This document shows positions 22,765 to 32,593 of a stretch of DNA of 64,000 nt, one piece after another; the stretch's first letter is position 1, and each line of letters opens with the position of its first letter. A program made the position numbers and the translations under genes. Origin of the DNA: an endosymbiont of Lamellibrachia barhami (GTDB lineage Bacteria; Pseudomonadota; Gammaproteobacteria; Chromatiales; Chromatiaceae); NCBI RefSeq assembly GCF_011947365.2, contig NZ_JAAVSH020000001.1, forward strand, positions 1,088,234-1,152,233, read 5' to 3'. The notes beneath the pieces are model-generated. The model did no database searches. It was not told the origin of the DNA and saw nothing but the letters and a program-made list of their open reading frames with translations.

Positions 22765-23565
22765 TCAGGAAAAAGCATAAGCGCCATAACCCACCACCTG
22801 ATCCCTCGATCCAGCCGTATCGCCGGAGTTTCGCAGATCGACGAGCTCCCCATCCAGTCCCTGCAATCGAACCTGATGCAGCAGCCCTTTGACAGGAATA
22901 CGGCCACAGGCATCTTCATAACCGATCTCATCGGGATGTATGGCGACAATCGCCTCTGAGGTCGCTTTATCCATCTTCTGCGCCGTCAGATAGTCATGGT
23001 AGTGACTGAGATCCGAACTGATTACGATGAGCGTTTCCTCGCCACCCCAGAGCAGGGACAACACCTCTCCAACCTCATTAGCCGTCGCATCACCCACGAC
23101 CAGTGGGATCAGACTGAACTGATCGAGCGTCAACTGCAGAAACGGCAACTGAACCTCAAGTGAGTGTTCCTGCACATGTGCCGAATCGAGCAGTTTGACT
23201 TGAGGCAGATCGGCGATCGACTGCATGGCTTCATGGTCCAGCGGAATGTCCCCAAGCGGGGTGCGAAAGGCATCTGCCGAACTCATTGCCAAACCATAAA
23301 ACGGCACCCGATGTGAGGGACCCAGCAGCACCACCCGGCGAACGAACGCTCTGCCTGAAGCAAGCCTGGCATAGACACTGGCCGCGACAGGGCCGGAATA
23401 GATATAACCTGCATGGGGCGCGATGATGGCCTTTGGCCGTGTACCTTTTGGATCGGCACTATCCAGATAATCCTGGACCATGCCACGCAGCGTCCGGGCA
23501 TCATCCGGATAGAAAAGTCCCGCCACAGCGGGCAATCTGATATTGCTCATAATCTCCTCCTCCAA
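22765..23565 (-). CDS. amrB: AmmeMemoRadiSam system protein B (Memo family)
   Basis: RLPAVAGLFYPDDARTLRGMV, IAPHAGYIYSGPVAASVYARL, VVLLGPSHRVPFYG, EHSLEVQLPFLQ, VISSDLSHYHDYLTAQKMD. Confidence 0.93.
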   Translation of the reverse strand: MEEEIMSNIRLPAVAGLFYPDDARTLRGMVQDYLDSADPKGTRPKAIIAPHAGYIYSGPVAASVYARLASGRAFVRRVVLLGPSHRVPFYGLAMSSADAFRTPLGDIPLDHEAMQSIADLPQVKLLDSAHVQEHSLEVQLPFLQLTLDQFSLIPLVVGDATANEVGEVLSLLWGGEETLIVISSDLSHYHDYLTAQKMDKATSEAIVAIHPDEIGYEDACGRIPVKGLLHQVRLQGLDGELVDLRNSGDTAGSRDQVVGYGAYAFS

Positions 23566-23571
23566 TCCCCG

Positions 23572-24654
23572 TCAATGCTTATAATCTGCCAGCCGCACAG
23601 GCTGACGCTTGGGACCCCAATCCCCCGGAGCGGCTTCGATAACCCCGGCGCAGGCAGAACCGCACGCCTTGCAGTTACCCTCAGGAGTCAGATTCCACTC
23701 ACTGAGCTGGTACCAGTCCCGACCGATCAGCAGCTTGCCGCACTGGTGGCACCAGGTACTATCCCCTTCTGGATCATGGACGTTGCCGACATAGGCGTAT
23801 CGCACCCCGTTTTTCATGGCGATACTGCGAGCCAGGGTCAGGGTCGCCAGAGGGGTGGATGGGGTGTCCATCATCTTCCAGCTGGGGTGGAAAGCCGTGA
23901 AATGCATCGGCACATCCGGACCCAGCTTGTCGACCACCCACTGAGTCATCTCCTCCAGTTCCGCCCCGGAATCGTTTTCACCGGGGATCAACAGAGTGGT
24001 GAGTTCAAACCAGACACCGGTCTCATGCTTGAGATATTGCAGGGTCTCCAGCACCGGCTGCAGATGGGCGCCGGTAAGCTTGTGATAGAACGATTCGGTA
24101 AAGGCCTTCAGATCGATATTGGCCGCATCCATGTGATGATAGAACGCCTCACGCGGTTCAGGGCAGACATAACCTGCGGTCACCGCTACCGACTGAACCC
24201 CAACTTCATGGCAGGCTTGAGCCACGTCGATGGCATATTCGTGGAAGATGACCGGATCGTTGTAGGTATAGGCGACACTACGGCAGCCCAGATCCAGGGC
24301 AGCCCTGGCAATCGTCTCCGGCGAGGCCTCATCCGCCAGGGTGTGGGTCTCCCTGGACTTGCTGATATCCCAGTTCTGGCAGAACTTACAGGCCAGATTA
24401 CAACCGGCAGTGCCAAATGAGAGAACCGGAGTGCCCGGCAAGTAGTGGTTCAGCGGTTTTTTTTCAATGGGATCGACGCAGAAGCCGCTGGAACGGCCAT
24501 AGGTGGTGAGGACCACCTCTCCCCCCCGGTTCTCCCGCACGAAACAGAACCCCTGTCTGCCCTCCTTGATATGACAGAAACGGGGGCAGAGATCGCACTG
24601 GACCCGGCCATCCTCCAGCGCATGCCAGTATTTTGTAGGAACGACTGTTTTCAT
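23572..24654 (-). CDS. amrS: AmmeMemoRadiSam system radical SAM enzyme
   Basis: VQCDLCPRFCHIKEGRQGFCFVREN, PVLSFGTAGCNLACKFCQNWDISKSRE, YTYNDPVIFHEYAIDVAQAC, HFTAFHPSWKM. Confidence 0.93.
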   Translation of the reverse strand: MKTVVPTKYWHALEDGRVQCDLCPRFCHIKEGRQGFCFVRENRGGEVVLTTYGRSSGFCVDPIEKKPLNHYLPGTPVLSFGTAGCNLACKFCQNWDISKSRETHTLADEASPETIARAALDLGCRSVAYTYNDPVIFHEYAIDVAQACHEVGVQSVAVTAGYVCPEPREAFYHHMDAANIDLKAFTESFYHKLTGAHLQPVLETLQYLKHETGVWFELTTLLIPGENDSGAELEEMTQWVVDKLGPDVPMHFTAFHPSWKMMDTPSTPLATLTLARSIAMKNGVRYAYVGNVHDPEGDSTWCHQCGKLLIGRDWYQLSEWNLTPEGNCKACGSACAGVIEAAPGDWGPKRQPVRLADYKH

Positions 24655-24682
24655 GACGCACTCTCAAATCCATCTGCATCTA

Positions 24683-27043
24683 CTAACAATCTAGCAGGCT
24701 TCTGCGCTTGATGTGGCGGGCCGCGCCTATGACTGCCTGACCGAGGGAGAGACCGCCGTCGTTCGACGGCACTTGCTGGTGACTCAAGACTTGCAGACCG
24801 GCCCGCTTTAGTCCAACCACCACCGCCTCGAAAAGTGTGCGATTCTGGAATACACCGCCGGAGAGCGCCACCGTCGTCAGCCCTTCTTCAAGTGCAAGCA
24901 AAGCGGCCATCGCAACCACCGCATCAGCCAATCCACGGTGGAAGCGTGCTGCGATCTTGTCTCGGGACACACCCTGAGTCAGATCTTCCAGCAGTGCCTG
25001 CCACATCGGCGTGGCATCCAGCATGCTTGCAGCGGTCTCGAATGGATACCCGGCAGTTTGCGCCATCTCAGCCGCGTCGATTAACGCCTCCAGTTCGATT
25101 GCCGCCTGTCCTTCGTAGCTCACCTCTTCCCGACAGATATTCAAAATGGCGGCCACCGCATCGAACAGTCGCCCGCAAGAACTGGTCAAGGGCGTGTTGA
25201 GTCCTTTTTCCATCATGTCCTGGAGTACTGCCAGGGGCTTCGTTTGCAAGTCGAGTATGGCTTCCAGCCTCCCCCACTCTTGCAGGCATTTATCCCATCC
25301 GAAACTGCTGTAAAGCTGGGCAAAGGCAGAACGCCAAGGCTGCTCGATTGCCTTTGTCCCACCAGGCAGGGGCACCGGTTTGAAGAAACCGGCCCTTCTA
25401 TAATCCAGATAGTCGGCGATAAGAAACTCCCCGCCCCAGACGGTGCCATCGTCGCCATAACCGGATCCATCCAGCGCGATACCCACCACCTGCCCCCCAT
25501 CCAGCGGCCATCCATTATCGGCCAGCGCACTGGCGATGTGGGCGTGGTGGTGCTGCACCTGTTGCAATGGGATCGATTCACGTTTTCCATACTGGCGGCC
25601 AAACCGGGTTGAGCGATAGCCTGGGTGAAGATCCGTCACCAGAGATTCCGACCGAAAATCGAAGATATGGCGATAGAGGTCGAGTGTCCTTTCGTAATCC
25701 CTGAATATCAGGTGATCCTCCAGATCCCCAAGATGTTGGGAGAGAATAACCTGGCCGTCCTGCAGCAGGCAGAAGCTACTCTTCAGCTCCCCTCCCAATG
25801 CCAAAATCGGTGGGGCATTTTTGAAACCTTCCGGCAGAACAATCGGACTGGGCGCATAACCCCGTGCCCGTCGCAGCAGCCGGGGTTTTCCATCCATAAA
25901 ACGCGCCACCGAGTCATCCACCCGATTGACGATGGGACGATTATGCTGGAGATAGGCATCCGCCACTCCATGCAGCCGTGAGGCCGCATCGACATTGTCG
26001 GTACACTGTGGTTCGTCGCTGAGGTTACCACTGGTCATCACCAGCGGAACCTCCCAACCTGCGAGCAGCAGATGGTGCAACGGCGTGTAGGGCAGCATAA
26101 AACCCAGGGTGCTCTGTCCCGGCGCCAAGGCTTCCGGCAGGGTCAGGCCCGGTCTCCGATCCAACAAGAGAATCGGCGCGGCCGGACTGCCCAACACCCC
26201 GGCTTCGTCTTCATCCACCAGGGCATATTTTTGAATAACCGCAATATCCCTGGCCATCAACGCAAAGGGTTTGTGAAAACGGCCCTTGCGTTGCCGCAGT
26301 CTCGCCACTGCTGCACCGTTCGTGGCGTCACAGGCGAGGTGAAATCCTCCCACCCCCTTGATCGCAACGATCTCCCCGTTCTCCAGGCGCTGAATGACCT
26401 TTTCGATCGGGTCCGGCCTCTCCATCAAGGCAACTGCAATCTTCTGCCCGTCAGACGCCTCGACCCAAACCGCAGGACCACAGACCGGACAGGCATTCGG
26501 CTGGGCATGAAACCGCCGGTTTGCCGGATCGGCATACTCATGCTCGCAGGCGGGACACATCGGAAAGTGCCGCATACTGGTGTTTTTCCGGTCGTAGGGG
26601 ATGCCTTCGACAATGGTCAGACGCGGGCCGCAATGGGTGCAGTTGGTGAAGGGATAGCGATATCGGCGATCAGCCGGATCAAAGATCTCTGCACGACAGG
26701 CGGGACAGGTGGCGGCGTCGGGTACTATGCCGGTATGGATATCCCCCCCCCGGCTCTCTGTGATGGTAAAACCTGCCGGTCTGTGGTCGGTGAGCGACGG
26801 CTCCCTCTCCAGGCTGTCGATCCGCGCCAATGGCGGAGACTCTTCCAGCAACTGGCGACAGAAGCGGTCACAGGCGCTCTGCTCCCCCAAAATCCGGATC
26901 AGAACACCCTCGCTATCGTTATATACATTGCCCGATAGCCCACACTCATTGGCAATGCGCCAGACGGTAGGGCGAAACCCCACACCCTGGACCAACCCTC
27001 TTACACGGATCGTTTCAGCAGAGATAGCTTGCTCCTTTGGCAC
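24683..27043 (-). CDS. hypF: Carbamoyltransferase HypF ([NiFe] hydrogenase maturation)
   Basis: Acylphosphatase-like N-terminus (VRGLVQGVGFRPTVWRIA), zinc-finger repeats, YrdC-like domain (IKGVGGFHLACDATN), KaeI-like C-terminus (HHHAHIASALADNGW, VALSGGVFQNRTLFEAV). Confidence 0.95.
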   Translation of the reverse strand: MPKEQAISAETIRVRGLVQGVGFRPTVWRIANECGLSGNVYNDSEGVLIRILGEQSACDRFCRQLLEESPPLARIDSLEREPSLTDHRPAGFTITESRGGDIHTGIVPDAATCPACRAEIFDPADRRYRYPFTNCTHCGPRLTIVEGIPYDRKNTSMRHFPMCPACEHEYADPANRRFHAQPNACPVCGPAVWVEASDGQKIAVALMERPDPIEKVIQRLENGEIVAIKGVGGFHLACDATNGAAVARLRQRKGRFHKPFALMARDIAVIQKYALVDEDEAGVLGSPAAPILLLDRRPGLTLPEALAPGQSTLGFMLPYTPLHHLLLAGWEVPLVMTSGNLSDEPQCTDNVDAASRLHGVADAYLQHNRPIVNRVDDSVARFMDGKPRLLRRARGYAPSPIVLPEGFKNAPPILALGGELKSSFCLLQDGQVILSQHLGDLEDHLIFRDYERTLDLYRHIFDFRSESLVTDLHPGYRSTRFGRQYGKRESIPLQQVQHHHAHIASALADNGWPLDGGQVVGIALDGSGYGDDGTVWGGEFLIADYLDYRRAGFFKPVPLPGGTKAIEQPWRSAFAQLYSSFGWDKCLQEWGRLEAILDLQTKPLAVLQDMMEKGLNTPLTSSCGRLFDAVAAILNICREEVSYEGQAAIELEALIDAAEMAQTAGYPFETAASMLDATPMWQALLEDLTQGVSRDKIAARFHRGLADAVVAMAALLALEEGLTTVALSGGVFQNRTLFEAVVVGLKRAGLQVLSHQQVPSNDGGLSLGQAVIGAARHIKRRSLLDC

Positions 27044-27056
27044 TGTTCTGTGTCAT

Positions 27057-27160
27057 CCAGAAACACTGCTTTTGACCACGAAGCGCACGAAGTACACGAA
27101 GAAAATTTATTGTTAATCGATTTGTTACCTTCGTGCGCTTCGTGTTCTTTGTGGTTAGAT
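27057..27160. repeat. Interspersed 'ACCACGAAGCGCACGAAG'-type imperfect palindrome; related copy near 2096-2130
   Basis: CCAGAAACACTGCTTTTGACCACGAAGCGCACGAAG...CTTCGTGCGCTTCGTGTTCTTTGTGGT. Its left arm is the near-reverse-complement of 2096-2130 (CTTCGTGCGCTTCGTGGTAAAAACAGTGTTTTCGG). Confidence 0.7.
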
Positions 27161-27267
27161 ATGAGTTTCCGGACAGACAGTATTTAAAGTTAGCAGTCAC
27201 GCAGCAATCCTGTCGATAGACTTCTGACTATAATAGTGGCCTGTTTAACTGGAATCACCCCCAACCC

Positions 27268-29556
27268 ATGCCTGAACCTCTACTCCCGGATCCTGATGAA
27301 CTTAACTCACTGGTATCCAGATTCATTGAGAACCGGCGTCGCTCCTCCCATCGGGGCATGCTGTTGCTCTCCGGTGAACCTCAATGGAGCCGGTTGGTTG
27401 CCGCAGAGCTGTTAAAAAGACTCACCTTCAATCGTTCGATATGGATCGGCCTGGACAGTCCCCCGGAGATCGACAGCATCCCTGCAAGCAAGGCGACCAC
27501 CCTGCTCGGGCAGGAGATCGATGTACTGGTGTTCGACGCCTTCAGTGGACTCGATGTGGATGCATTGGGCGCATCCAGTGGTGCCATCCGAGCCGGGGGA
27601 GTGCTGCTGCTGCTATCTCCCCCACTGAGTGAGTGGCCTGGATTCGACGATCCGGAATATGCCCGTATCACCGTAGCAGGTTATGAATCCCGTGATATAA
27701 GCGGTCGTTTTCTCTCCCGTTTCGTCCATCTGCTTACGGATGATGCAACGATCCTGCAGATCGAACAGGATAAGCCCTTGCCCCCGCTTCCGGCAGCTCA
27801 ACCGATAGACACCCCGCCCTCCGTTGAAGATTCGGATTGCCTGACAGCTGACCAGCATAGTGCGGTGCAAGCGGTGATCAAGGTCGTCACAGGACACCGC
27901 CGACGCCCGGCAGTATTGATCTCCGATCGGGGACGCGGCAAGTCAGCGTCTATGGGTATCGCTGCTGCCAGACTTCTGCAACAGGGCGTGTTACAGATCC
28001 TCGTCACCGCCCCCAGGCTGGCAGCGGTCGAGCCGCTGTTCCAAGGCGCTTGCAGTCTGCTGCCGGAAGCAGAATGCAGCAGGGACGCCATTCACCTCGG
28101 AGAGGCACAACTGCGTTTTGTCGCACCGGATGAACTGATCCACTTCCCGCTTCCCTGCGACCTGTTGTTGGTGGACGAGGCAGCCGCCATCCCCTCCCCC
28201 ATGCTTGAGCGCCTGCTGGAGCACTATCCCCGCATCGCCTTTGCCTCCACCATTCACGGTTACGAAGGTACCGGCCGGGGTTTTGCAGTGCGTTTCCGCA
28301 AGATACTCGACCAGCGCCGCCCGCAATGGCGACAGATTTTCCTGGAGACCCCAATCCGCTGGGCCACCGGTGATCCACTGGAGAGATTCATCTTTCGCGC
28401 CCTTGCACTCGACGCCTCACCAGTGCCTGACGACGAACTGCAGCACATAGATCCGGCAGAGATAGTCCTGGAAACCCTGGACCGGGATCACCTTGCCGCC
28501 AATGAAAGCGATCTCTCCGATCTCTTTGGCCTGTTAGTGCTCGCCCACTACCGCACCACCCCTTTCGATCTGCGCCAACTCCTGGATGGCCCAAACCTCA
28601 CTATCACGGTGCTGCGCTACCAGGGACGCATCGTTGCCACGGCACTGGTCGCCCGCGAGGGTGGATTCACCCCGGCCACCGCCCAAGCCATCTGGGCCGG
28701 GCACCGCCGTCCCCGGGGACATCTGCTCGCCCAGTCACTGAGCGCCCATCTTGGACTGGAAACTGCCGCCTGCCTGCTGGGCGCGCGCATCATGCGCATC
28801 GCAGTGCACCCTGTACTCCAGCTGCAGGGATTGGGCCGCCGCATGGTGGCTGCGATACGGCAGCAGACAGAAGCGGAAGGATTGGACTATGTCGGCGCAA
28901 GTTTTGGCGCCACCCAGGAGTTGATGCACTTCTGGCGGGCAGGCGGGCTGCTGCCCGTCCGGGTCGGCATACGTCGCGGCGCCAGCAGTGGCGTCCACTC
29001 CATAATCGTACTGCATCCAACTTCCACTGGCGGCAAGAAGATGTTTCAACAGGCTCGGACACGCTTCCTCAACCACTTCCCGCTATTGCTGGGAGATTCC
29101 CTGCAGGAGATGGAACCGTCACTGGCAATCACGCTGCTGCAGCAGAAGGAAGAACCCTCACTCCCAACCCTGGAATCGCAAGACTGGCTCGATCTTATCG
29201 CCTTCAGCTTTGCCAATCGCGGATTTGAGATCACCCTGCCCCCAATCACCACACTCTGCCTTCGGTTCTTTGCCAATGCCGAACACTCCTCACTGCTCTC
29301 CACCGATGAACAGCGGTTATTGATGATGAAGGTACTTCAACGTCATGACTGGCAATATCTGGCCAGAGCGATGGAGATGCCAGGCCGGGCAGCGGCAGAG
29401 CAAGCGATAAAAACTGCAGTAGGCAAGCTCATATTAGAAATGGGGGATCTGCCTATTAAAGAGAGAATCGAACAGCTTGGCTTCAAAACAAGCGAGCCTC
29501 AACCCGCCTCGTCCAAAGCAAAGGGGGGAATTGTAATCACCCCGAAAACCAGCTGA
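27268..29556 (+). CDS. tmcA: tRNA(Met) cytidine acetyltransferase TmcA
   Basis: LISDRGRGKSASMGIAAARLLQ (helicase-like ATPase), LLLVDEAAAIPSPMLERLL, STIHGYEGTGRGFAVRF, GNAT segment RIMRIAVHPVLQLQGLGRRMV. Confidence 0.95.
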   Translation: MPEPLLPDPDELNSLVSRFIENRRRSSHRGMLLLSGEPQWSRLVAAELLKRLTFNRSIWIGLDSPPEIDSIPASKATTLLGQEIDVLVFDAFSGLDVDALGASSGAIRAGGVLLLLSPPLSEWPGFDDPEYARITVAGYESRDISGRFLSRFVHLLTDDATILQIEQDKPLPPLPAAQPIDTPPSVEDSDCLTADQHSAVQAVIKVVTGHRRRPAVLISDRGRGKSASMGIAAARLLQQGVLQILVTAPRLAAVEPLFQGACSLLPEAECSRDAIHLGEAQLRFVAPDELIHFPLPCDLLLVDEAAAIPSPMLERLLEHYPRIAFASTIHGYEGTGRGFAVRFRKILDQRRPQWRQIFLETPIRWATGDPLERFIFRALALDASPVPDDELQHIDPAEIVLETLDRDHLAANESDLSDLFGLLVLAHYRTTPFDLRQLLDGPNLTITVLRYQGRIVATALVAREGGFTPATAQAIWAGHRRPRGHLLAQSLSAHLGLETAACLLGARIMRIAVHPVLQLQGLGRRMVAAIRQQTEAEGLDYVGASFGATQELMHFWRAGGLLPVRVGIRRGASSGVHSIIVLHPTSTGGKKMFQQARTRFLNHFPLLLGDSLQEMEPSLAITLLQQKEEPSLPTLESQDWLDLIAFSFANRGFEITLPPITTLCLRFFANAEHSSLLSTDEQRLLMMKVLQRHDWQYLARAMEMPGRAAAEQAIKTAVGKLILEMGDLPIKERIEQLGFKTSEPQPASSKAKGGIVITPKTS

Positions 29557-29589
29557 CATCAGAAGTAGAATTTCCTCATGATAGCGTAA

Positions 29590-29925
29590 TGCGTCAGCTC
29601 GCCCCAGGGAAACAGGCCTTACATGACGTTTCTGTTCGCCGGCTCGCCGCTTTGCGCTCAGGCTTCCTCCAGACCTCACCTCGCGGTGACGCCCTTGCCC
29701 TCGGCTGGTAGTTGGTGTCAAATAGACAGGAATAAAAGGAGTTACCCACAGAGCGGGGGTCCCATGCATCTCATTTCCGATCATCGACAGTGGTTCTCCT
29801 ACAGGGGACTTTCACCCCATAAGTTCATGCCCATGCTGGGCGTACACAAGACAATTTTACGCAGACGGCAAAAAGCATGTTCGTGCATCACACCACTTTT
29901 TGCCTCTGGTGAATTGCGGCGTTAG
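29590..29925. other. Non-coding, structured element between tmcA and the TIR gene, ending in an attC-like hairpin (about 29850-29925)
   Basis: No convincing CDS. GGCAAAAAG...CTTTTTGCC stem with flanking partial complementarity (CAATT..ACGCAGA / TCTGGTGAATTGCG) ending GCGTTAGGT, matching the attC core consensus GTTRRRY; the left core is degenerate. Confidence 0.35.
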
Positions 29926-30029
29926 GTAGCTGCGTCATACGTCGGGTTCTGATATGCAGGATTGATACTTTAGCTGGGACAGAATCTTGAGGACAATATC
30001 TACAAAGACGGATATCGTTACAGAGGCAC

Positions 30030-31184
30030 ATGTCAAATATTTTCATCAGTTATAACCGCCAGAGCGAAGCTATCGCCAGAACCTTGGCCGACGATATAGA
30101 AGCGCTAGGCCATACCGTGTGGTTTGATCAGGAGTTGAGCGGTGGTCAGGCCTGGTGGGATCAAATCCTTGCAAGGGTTCTGGACTGTCATGTATTCGTC
30201 TTCGTCTTGAGCCAGGAAGCGCTAAGCTCCATAGCCTGTAAACGCGAATACGGCTATGCTGCCGATCTCGGCAAACCTATCTTACCCGTCGTAGTCTCTG
30301 GAGGAGTATCAACAAACCTCTTGCCGCCCGCGCTAGCGCAGATTCAATTTGTAGACTACCGGGAGCAGGATCGTGATGCTGCTTTTCGCTTAGCTAGAGC
30401 CCTCACTTCCCTTCCGCCTCCCAAACCTCTCCCCGAGCCTTTGCCGATCCCACCGGAAGTTCCTATCTCTTATCTCGGGAGTCTCACCGAGCAGGTCGAG
30501 ACGACATCCACCCTGAGTTATGAGGAGCAAAGTGCTCTGGTGGTTGATCTTAAAAGGAGTATGCGCGATCCCGAAACTGCTGATGATGCGCGCACGTTAC
30601 TCGAACGGCTGAGAAAACGGCGTGATCTTCTTGCAACCATGGCCGAAGAGATTGGCGAGTTACTCGAAAGCACAGAAAAAACGCCGCTGGATCCGCTTCG
30701 GGCTTCCAGGCTCGGAAAGTCACCAGGGGATAACTCCAATGATATAACACCGCAGGCTGAAAAAAAGGATGGGGAAGAGGTGAAAAGGAAACAACCTGCA
30801 TCCCGATCTAAGGTACTCGGTCTCCTGACTATGCTGCTCATCATCGGGCTGCATGCCGGAATCGGCACCCTGCTGGCGATCGGTGCCAGTGATATTACTT
30901 ATTGGTATTACCCATCTAAAAACTCCGGCCGCTATATCCTGAGCGAGGATGCCCTGACCATAGTTCTCGCTGGATGGGTCATGGCCTTCGGCATATCGGC
31001 ATGGCTCTGGAATACCGCCCGGCGGGCTTTCAAGGGCCAAGAGAAGGCAACACGGCGTTTCCAGTTCATCTTCAGGGGCAGTGTCTCACCGAAGGTCGCC
31101 TTACTGGTACTGACCCTAGTCGTGGCCGCGTTCAATATCTTGGTGGGAATTGTCGTCTTCGAAGAATGGATGCGCGTCTGGTAG
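30030..31184 (+). CDS. TIR-domain protein with linker and three predicted C-terminal TM helices
   Basis: MSNIFISYNRQSEAIARTLADDIEALGHTVWFDQELSGGQAWWDQIL..VFVLSQEALSSIACKREYGYAADLGKPILPVVV is TIR-like; hydrophobic segments VLGLLTMLLIIGLHAGIGTLLAIG, LTIVLAGWVMAFGISAWLW, VALLVLTLVVAAFNILVGIVV. Confidence 0.85.
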   Translation: MSNIFISYNRQSEAIARTLADDIEALGHTVWFDQELSGGQAWWDQILARVLDCHVFVFVLSQEALSSIACKREYGYAADLGKPILPVVVSGGVSTNLLPPALAQIQFVDYREQDRDAAFRLARALTSLPPPKPLPEPLPIPPEVPISYLGSLTEQVETTSTLSYEEQSALVVDLKRSMRDPETADDARTLLERLRKRRDLLATMAEEIGELLESTEKTPLDPLRASRLGKSPGDNSNDITPQAEKKDGEEVKRKQPASRSKVLGLLTMLLIIGLHAGIGTLLAIGASDITYWYYPSKNSGRYILSEDALTIVLAGWVMAFGISAWLWNTARRAFKGQEKATRRFQFIFRGSVSPKVALLVLTLVVAAFNILVGIVVFEEWMRVW

Positions 31185-31299
31185 CCAGCGATTTCTCGAC
31201 TGTAAAATAGAAAAACGGGTGCGCACCACTAGTGTCGGGTAGTCCTGAAGTCATAAGAACGTACTTGAAAAAAGGGGCTACAAACAAGTGTCATTGTTG

Positions 31300-31375
31300 T
31301 GACAGCTAATCGGGATAGGGAGCCGCTCTAACGGCACCCTCCCACAGCACCTTTTATACGGCGCCTGACCTGCTA
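31300..31375. other. Hairpin-rich non-coding segment downstream of the TIR gene (possible mobile-element remnant)
   Basis: GGGaGCCGctctaaCGGCaCCC hairpin inside ATCGGGATAGGGAGCCGCTCTAACGGCACCCTCCCACAGCACC; no ORF. Confidence 0.3.
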
Positions 31376-31560
31376 TTCACAGAGATGCTTCATCGGGCTA
31401 ATCAAATCCACATCAAGTGCCTATCGGGCCGTAGCCGGATGATGAATCTTGCACCATAACGTTCGCAAGGAAATGAGTCCTGTTTCTTCAAAATATCTTC
31501 CGGTGAATCCAGCACTTTCAAACGATCGCATACTGTAAGTTAAGGAGATTTTTTCTAACA

Positions 31561-32559
31561 ATGTTTCTTTCTGCAGGCTCATTGAGCATCAATAAGATAT
31601 CAACTCAGCCAATCAATATGAGGCGAGCGAACATGACGACAGAAAGATTTCTAGTATGCTTGTTGAGCATTTTTACGACATTCGGCTGTCCCGCAGAAGA
31701 ATATATAATCAGAAGCAGTGCGTTGAATGTTGTGAATGAAAAAAATTTACATGAACTTCTGGGAGATACAAGCAAAGAAAAACACCATGAGCCAAGTGGC
31801 GTGGTATTTGCAAATAATTCATTCTATATTGCTTTTGATAACCATAGCAGGGTTGCTCGAATTGATATTGACCTCCACGAAGCAAAACTATTAGGCACAG
31901 CAAAAAATGGAATCGGTTATGAAGGGATAACATATGATCGTGTAAACAGTAAGTTTTATCTGATCGAGGAATCAAATGATAATGATGGCGCGATGAATGC
32001 GCGAATAAACATTGTAAATAATGAGTTGGCATTAGAAAAGAAAAAATGGCTTAAATATAACTTCCAGGGAAAAAATAAAGGATTTGAAGGCATTACTACG
32101 GTAGTAAAGGATAATAATTTATATCTTCTTGCCTTATGCGAAGGCAATGATTGTGACGCAGGAGCAGCAAGTAAGATTTATGGAGCAGGGAGAATCAAGG
32201 TATTCGAGAAGAAACGAAAGAAATGGAAATATGTTGCATCTATAAGGCTACCGCAAACATTGGAATTTATTGATTATTCTGGAATAGATATCAATAGTGA
32301 TAATATGTTGGCAATCACTTCGCAAGAATCATCTGCCATTTTTGTTGCAGGATTAGATCTAAATAACTGGAAAGTTATTGATGATGGTGTGGTTTACAGG
32401 TTTCCAAAGGATATGAATGGAAACGTTCTTTATTGCAATATAGAAGGTGTTTCTTGGATTGCAACAGATCGGCTTGTAACAGTGAGTGATGCAAAAAAGG
32501 GCTATCAGCATGAACAATGTAAGAAAAAAGAACAGTCGATACACATCGTTTCCATATGA
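31561..32559 (+). CDS. Hypothetical secreted protein (beta-propeller-like, SdiA-regulated-like)
   Basis: Intact ORF; possible internal start at MTTERFLVCLLSIFTTFGC (signal peptide); repeated blades such as HEPSGVVFANNSFYIAFDNHSRVARIDID, GYEGITYDRVNSKFYLIEES, GFEGITTVVKDNNLYLLALCEGND. Confidence 0.6.
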   Translation: MFLSAGSLSINKISTQPINMRRANMTTERFLVCLLSIFTTFGCPAEEYIIRSSALNVVNEKNLHELLGDTSKEKHHEPSGVVFANNSFYIAFDNHSRVARIDIDLHEAKLLGTAKNGIGYEGITYDRVNSKFYLIEESNDNDGAMNARINIVNNELALEKKKWLKYNFQGKNKGFEGITTVVKDNNLYLLALCEGNDCDAGAASKIYGAGRIKVFEKKRKKWKYVASIRLPQTLEFIDYSGIDINSDNMLAITSQESSAIFVAGLDLNNWKVIDDGVVYRFPKDMNGNVLYCNIEGVSWIATDRLVTVSDAKKGYQHEQCKKKEQSIHIVSI

Positions 32560-32593
32560 ATTACACTGAACACATCGGTAAACGAAGAAAGTA

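Noticed and set aside
29623-29925. 100-aa plus-strand ORF in the non-coding element
   Set aside because: Proteins of this look (SSRPHLAVTPLPS) are typical spurious translations of a structured intergenic element; no start signal or family.
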